Shown piece after piece: positions 61,407 to 64,000 of a stretch of DNA of 64,000 nt. Numbering within the stretch: the first letter of the stretch is position 1; each line of letters starts with the position of its first letter. The notes beneath the pieces are model-generated. The model saw nothing but the letters and a program-made list of their open reading frames with translations, did no database searches and was not told where the DNA came from. A program made the translations under genes and the position numbers. The stretch lies in IMG/VR virus record IMGVR_UViG_3300046314_000558, positions 1 to 64,000 of that record. One strand, written 5' to 3'. The stretch is from a virus.

Positions 61407-62462
61407 TTAACTTGTTTGCATAATTACACCAAAACCATTGCCACAATTAAAGAACGTATAAGTTTCTCCGTTTACATTAACAGAATCACCAGTAGTACCC
61501 ATATTAGGGCGAGTCCAATAAATAGGAACAACTCCAGTTACAAACTGTGTTGGGTATCCCAACTCTCCAATCTGGAAATAAACAGGGCTAATTTGGTATC
61601 TTGGTGCCCCTGCTGCATTGATTGAGTTATTACGATAAGTTGAACTTGCTTGTAATAAGTTACCCAAGTTAGCAGTACCTGCTTCAGAAGGATCATACGT
61701 ACCGTAATAAGTACCAGTGTTTACGTTAGTAACTCCAATAGCGGCAACCATTATTCCAGGAGTCTGTGTTATTGTATAGTTAGTTGGAACAGTAGTATTA
61801 ATTCTTGCAGTTGCACTACTAGTAGCATGGCAGTATTGCATAACAGGTGGTCTATTATAAAAATCATTTACATCGGTATTTGTTGCCTCCCATACTGCAC
61901 TTAAGCCAGCAATTGACCCTTCAACAATAATTGTAATATGACGAGGTGTAGCAATAACGTGCAATATAAAATTGGCAGCAGTACAGATAGCTAGAGAGTT
62001 TGTTTCACCGATACCTCTTGCGGCTGCAGCAAAAGGTCGTGGGCCTTCATTTGTTGCAACACCAAGAGCAGTGACGCTTTGAGCAGAAGTTAAAGCAAAA
62101 GAATAGCCGCTAGACGAAGAGCCACGCCAAACAATACTCATCAAAGCATACTTTAAACGTGAAGGCTGATTTAAACATGGTGCAGAAAATGCTAGATTAT
62201 AGTGCGTATCATTTGTATAACCATAAGGGGCTGTTGTAGCTGCAGCAGAGTCTACTGCAGCAATCGTTGGTTGATCGGCAGCGCTAACACCGCCTACATA
62301 CGTCCAACCTGCGGGAGTAGGATCAACTATAATTGAGGAACTTTTATTAAATGCTGTAATTAAATCAAGGCTTGGAGCGTCAGAGGTAATCAGTCGGCCA
62401 ATGTCGCGCATTGCACGAACTGCGCTAATAATTGAGGGGCCTACAACTAATTTTGCGTACAT
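61407..62462 (-). CDS. putative virion surface/appendage protein, 351 aa
   Basis: 351 aa, Ala/Ser/Thr/Asn-rich, predicted mostly beta, no signal peptide. Composition and position next to 62669 and the YadA-like gene fit a baseplate or tail surface protein. 1-nt overlap with the gene before. No motif. Confidence 0.65.
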   Translation of the reverse strand: MYAKLVVGPSIISAVRAMRDIGRLITSDAPSLDLITAFNKSSSIIVDPTPAGWTYVGGVSAADQPTIAAVDSAAATTAPYGYTNDTHYNLAFSAPCLNQPSRLKYALMSIVWRGSSSSGYSFALTSAQSVTALGVATNEGPRPFAAAARGIGETNSLAICTAANFILHVIATPRHITIIVEGSIAGLSAVWEATNTDVNDFYNRPPVMQYCHATSSATARINTTVPTNYTITQTPGIMVAAIGVTNVNTGTYYGTYDPSEAGTANLGNLLQASSTYRNNSINAAGAPRYQISPVYFQIGELGYPTQFVTGVVPIYWTRPNMGTTGDSVNVNGETYTFFNCGNGFGVIMQTS

Positions 62463-62665
62463 TAAACTACTCCTTGGTGAAATACCGTTATGTTAGGGTT
62501 GTTAATAGCTGAATCAGCTTTAAAGTAAACTACATCGCTAACTACAATATAATTGTAGCTAATATTATTGGCGTTGTGTAGTTCTTGCAATTGAGCGGCT
62601 GTTCCAGTAAATGTGTAAACAGTATTAGTTGAGCCAAAATAATCAATAATTTTTTCTGGTGTCAT
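62462..62665 (-). CDS. small hypothetical protein, 67 aa
   Basis: 67 aa alpha/beta (IIDYFGSTNTVYTFTGTAAQ). Probably a chaperone or structural accessory of the neighbours; inference from position. Confidence 0.55.
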   Translation of the reverse strand: MTPEKIIDYFGSTNTVYTFTGTAAQLQELHNANNISYNYIVVSDVVYFKADSAINNPNITVFHQGVV

Positions 62666-62668
62666 GGT

Positions 62669-63139
62669 TTAGTTTCCATAATAGTTAACGCTTATGCTAA
62701 GACCTGCACCTGCAAGTGAAAGAGTTGTCCCAGCAGCTACAATATCTACGTATATATAGTTGCCTGCAGGTACTGTAGTATTTAAAGTAAAGTTAAAATT
62801 AGGAGTTTTAGCAGCTACAACAACATTATCTAATATAACGGTTGCGGTTGAATAAGACTGCCCCATTTTAAATCTCAGTATATTTGAACCGCCTGAAGGA
62901 ACTCTTGTGAATTTTAGAGTTCCTGAGGTTACTAAACTATCGGTTGGAAAATAAAAACCCACATTACTGAGATTTTTGGTTGGCCGTACTTGAGTAGCAG
63001 CACTAGTAGTAATGCTTTTTGTTAGCAATTTAGTACCTGCAATTAGGTTGGCGGGTCCAGCTGTGAAAACACTCTTTACATTGGTAAAAACTTTACCAAG
63101 CGTATTATCAATTAAAAAATTTCTTGTTCTTGTTGCCAT
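62669..63139 (-). CDS. putative virion surface protein, 156 aa
   Basis: 156 aa, predicted all-beta (LKFTRVPSGGSNILRFKMGQ; NFNFTLNTTVPAGNYIYVDI), like small phage decoration or fibre-head domains. No family recognised. Confidence 0.6.
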   Translation of the reverse strand: MATRTRNFLIDNTLGKVFTNVKSVFTAGPANLIAGTKLLTKSITTSAATQVRPTKNLSNVGFYFPTDSLVTSGTLKFTRVPSGGSNILRFKMGQSYSTATVILDNVVVAAKTPNFNFTLNTTVPAGNYIYVDIVAAGTTLSLAGAGLSISVNYYGN

Positions 63140-63140
63140 A

Positions 63141-64000
63141 TTACATCTCCAGAGTAGTTACTGCTGCTTTCCACTGTAGAGAAACTCCTGATAAACCGGT
63201 TACGTATAAATTAATACTATTATTTACATCATCTGCTCTAACGTCAACAGTAATATTAGGGGAGCTTCTGGTAACTACAATTTCGTAGACGTTACCTACG
63301 TCAGATACCACGTTGGCCTTGTTTGACACAACGCTTTTTAGCGTAAAAGCAGCATAGTTACTACCGTCATTTGATTCTGTACATACAACATCAACTGTAT
63401 AATAAGTATTTGTACCCGTAGTAGTAGGAATCCTACTGTCTGGAATACCGCCAACAAATAATTCAGTTTCTACAGCAGTTGTAGTATACCCAACCATTAA
63501 ATATTGGTTAGTGTAAGGTGAGGATGCTATAGAACCGTAAAAAACTTCTTTTGTACTTGCGTCGTATTGTAGAACACCAAACGAGGTTTGTCCACTAAAA
63601 CTGCTGCGTATAGGGTTAATGTATAAGCCAGCGGCGCTAGAACTTAGGCTACTATACGCATCAGTATTTATAACTATAGATCCTGCTGCTGATGCGGTAG
63701 TACTAGGTCCTAGAGCAATGGCTCCGGCTGTTGCTATGGCATTAGTACCAATGGCTATAGCATAGGAATCAGCAGTAGAAGCACCAGATCCAATAGCTAT
63801 CTCATTACTACCATTATTATATGTACCGTAACCTATAGCAATACTATTGGAAAGCATGCTACCCGGACCAGGGCTACCAGAGTGCGAATTATTACCAATA
63901 GCAATACAATTACTGGCAGAAGTAACATTGTTACCAATACCAATACTACTTCCACCGCCTACTACGTCCTCATTGTTGTTTCCAATCATTATGGAAGGTG
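63141..64000 (-). CDS. YadA-head-like repeat protein, 5' end outside the window
   Basis: At least 286 aa, open past the window end. Residues about 1-110 are YadA head/Hia-type repeats (SIAIGYGTYNNGSNEIAIGS; SYAIAIGTNAIATAGAIALG), which fold as a left-handed beta-roll. The C-terminal half is a beta domain. Likely a trimeric adhesion fibre of the virion. Confidence 0.75.
   Translation of the reverse strand, partial: PSIMIGNNNEDVVGGGSSIGIGNNVTSASNCIAIGNNSHSGSPGPGSMLSNSIAIGYGTYNNGSNEIAIGSGASTADSYAIAIGTNAIATAGAIALGPSTTASAAGSIVINTDAYSSLSSSAAGLYINPIRSSFSGQTSFGVLQYDASTKEVFYGSIASSPYTNQYLMVGYTTTAVETELFVGGIPDSRIPTTTGTNTYYTVDVVCTESNDGSNYAAFTLKSVVSNKANVVSDVGNVYEIVVTRSSPNITVDVRADDVNNSINLYVTGLSGVSLQWKAAVTTLEM

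Overview
This is a window of a large double-stranded DNA phage genome with a Gram-negative host. The evidence is a replication module with its own DnaB-type helicase, DnaG-type primase, family A polymerase, SSB, SbcCD-like nuclease and NAD+-dependent ligase; a complete set of phage tRNAs; phage nucleotide-metabolism enzymes (ThyX, MazG-like, dATP/dGTP diphosphohydrolase-like, dUTPase, class II RNR); and a GH19 endolysin followed by an inner-membrane/lipoprotein spanin pair, which implies an outer membrane. The tmRNA tag (ANDTQFALAA) resembles proteobacterial tags, but the host cannot be named from the sequence.

Layout. 0-6.9 kb (+): small accessory genes (HAD phosphatase, SprT-like protease, DEDD exonuclease, SemiSWEET-like protein, three copies of a small HTH protein, a GIY-YIG endonuclease). 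They are separated by repeated intergenic elements that carry a minus-strand promoter and a hairpin. 6.9-8.05 kb (+): two promoter-driven structured RNAs with no ORF, one about 140 nt and one about 950 nt. 8.2-17.0 kb (-): overlapping small phage genes with MazG, ThyX, a phosphoesterase and a SleB-like wall hydrolase. 17.1-19.9 kb (+): UV endonuclease UvsE and a pair of tyrosine-phosphatase-like proteins, one with an intact catalytic Cys and one without. 19.9-31.0 kb (+): 29 tRNA genes covering all 20 amino acids, a circularly permuted tmRNA with a small ORF between its halves, a family of long perfect hairpins between tRNAs, an HNH endonuclease, a ClpP-like protease, and a rubrerythrin-rubredoxin pair. 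31.1-51.7 kb (+): replication, repair, recombination and dNTP synthesis. 52.0-54.0 kb (+): a Gly/Ala-rich protein, a collagen-like protein and a Dps-like ferritin. 54.0-64.0 kb (-): PhoH, membrane and secreted repeat proteins, endolysin and spanins, and appendage-type virion proteins ending in a YadA-head-like repeat protein cut by the window edge.

How it works together. Transcription units start at sigma70-like promoters of very regular shape (TTGAAA or variants, 17 bp, TATAAT), and most end at strong hairpin-T terminators. A second promoter set on the minus strand in the first 10 kb has TTGACA, 18 bp, TATAAT. The phage carries its own decoding set and ribosome-rescue RNA, so it appears to replace much of host translation support. 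The motif GACCCTAAR recurs across the window, with ten copies packed between 7.5 and 9.8 kb around the giant RNA. The strongest candidates for something new are the two structured RNAs at 6.9-8.05 kb, the permuted tmRNA with its internal ORF, the tRNA-cluster hairpin family, and the minus-strand hairpin RNAs.
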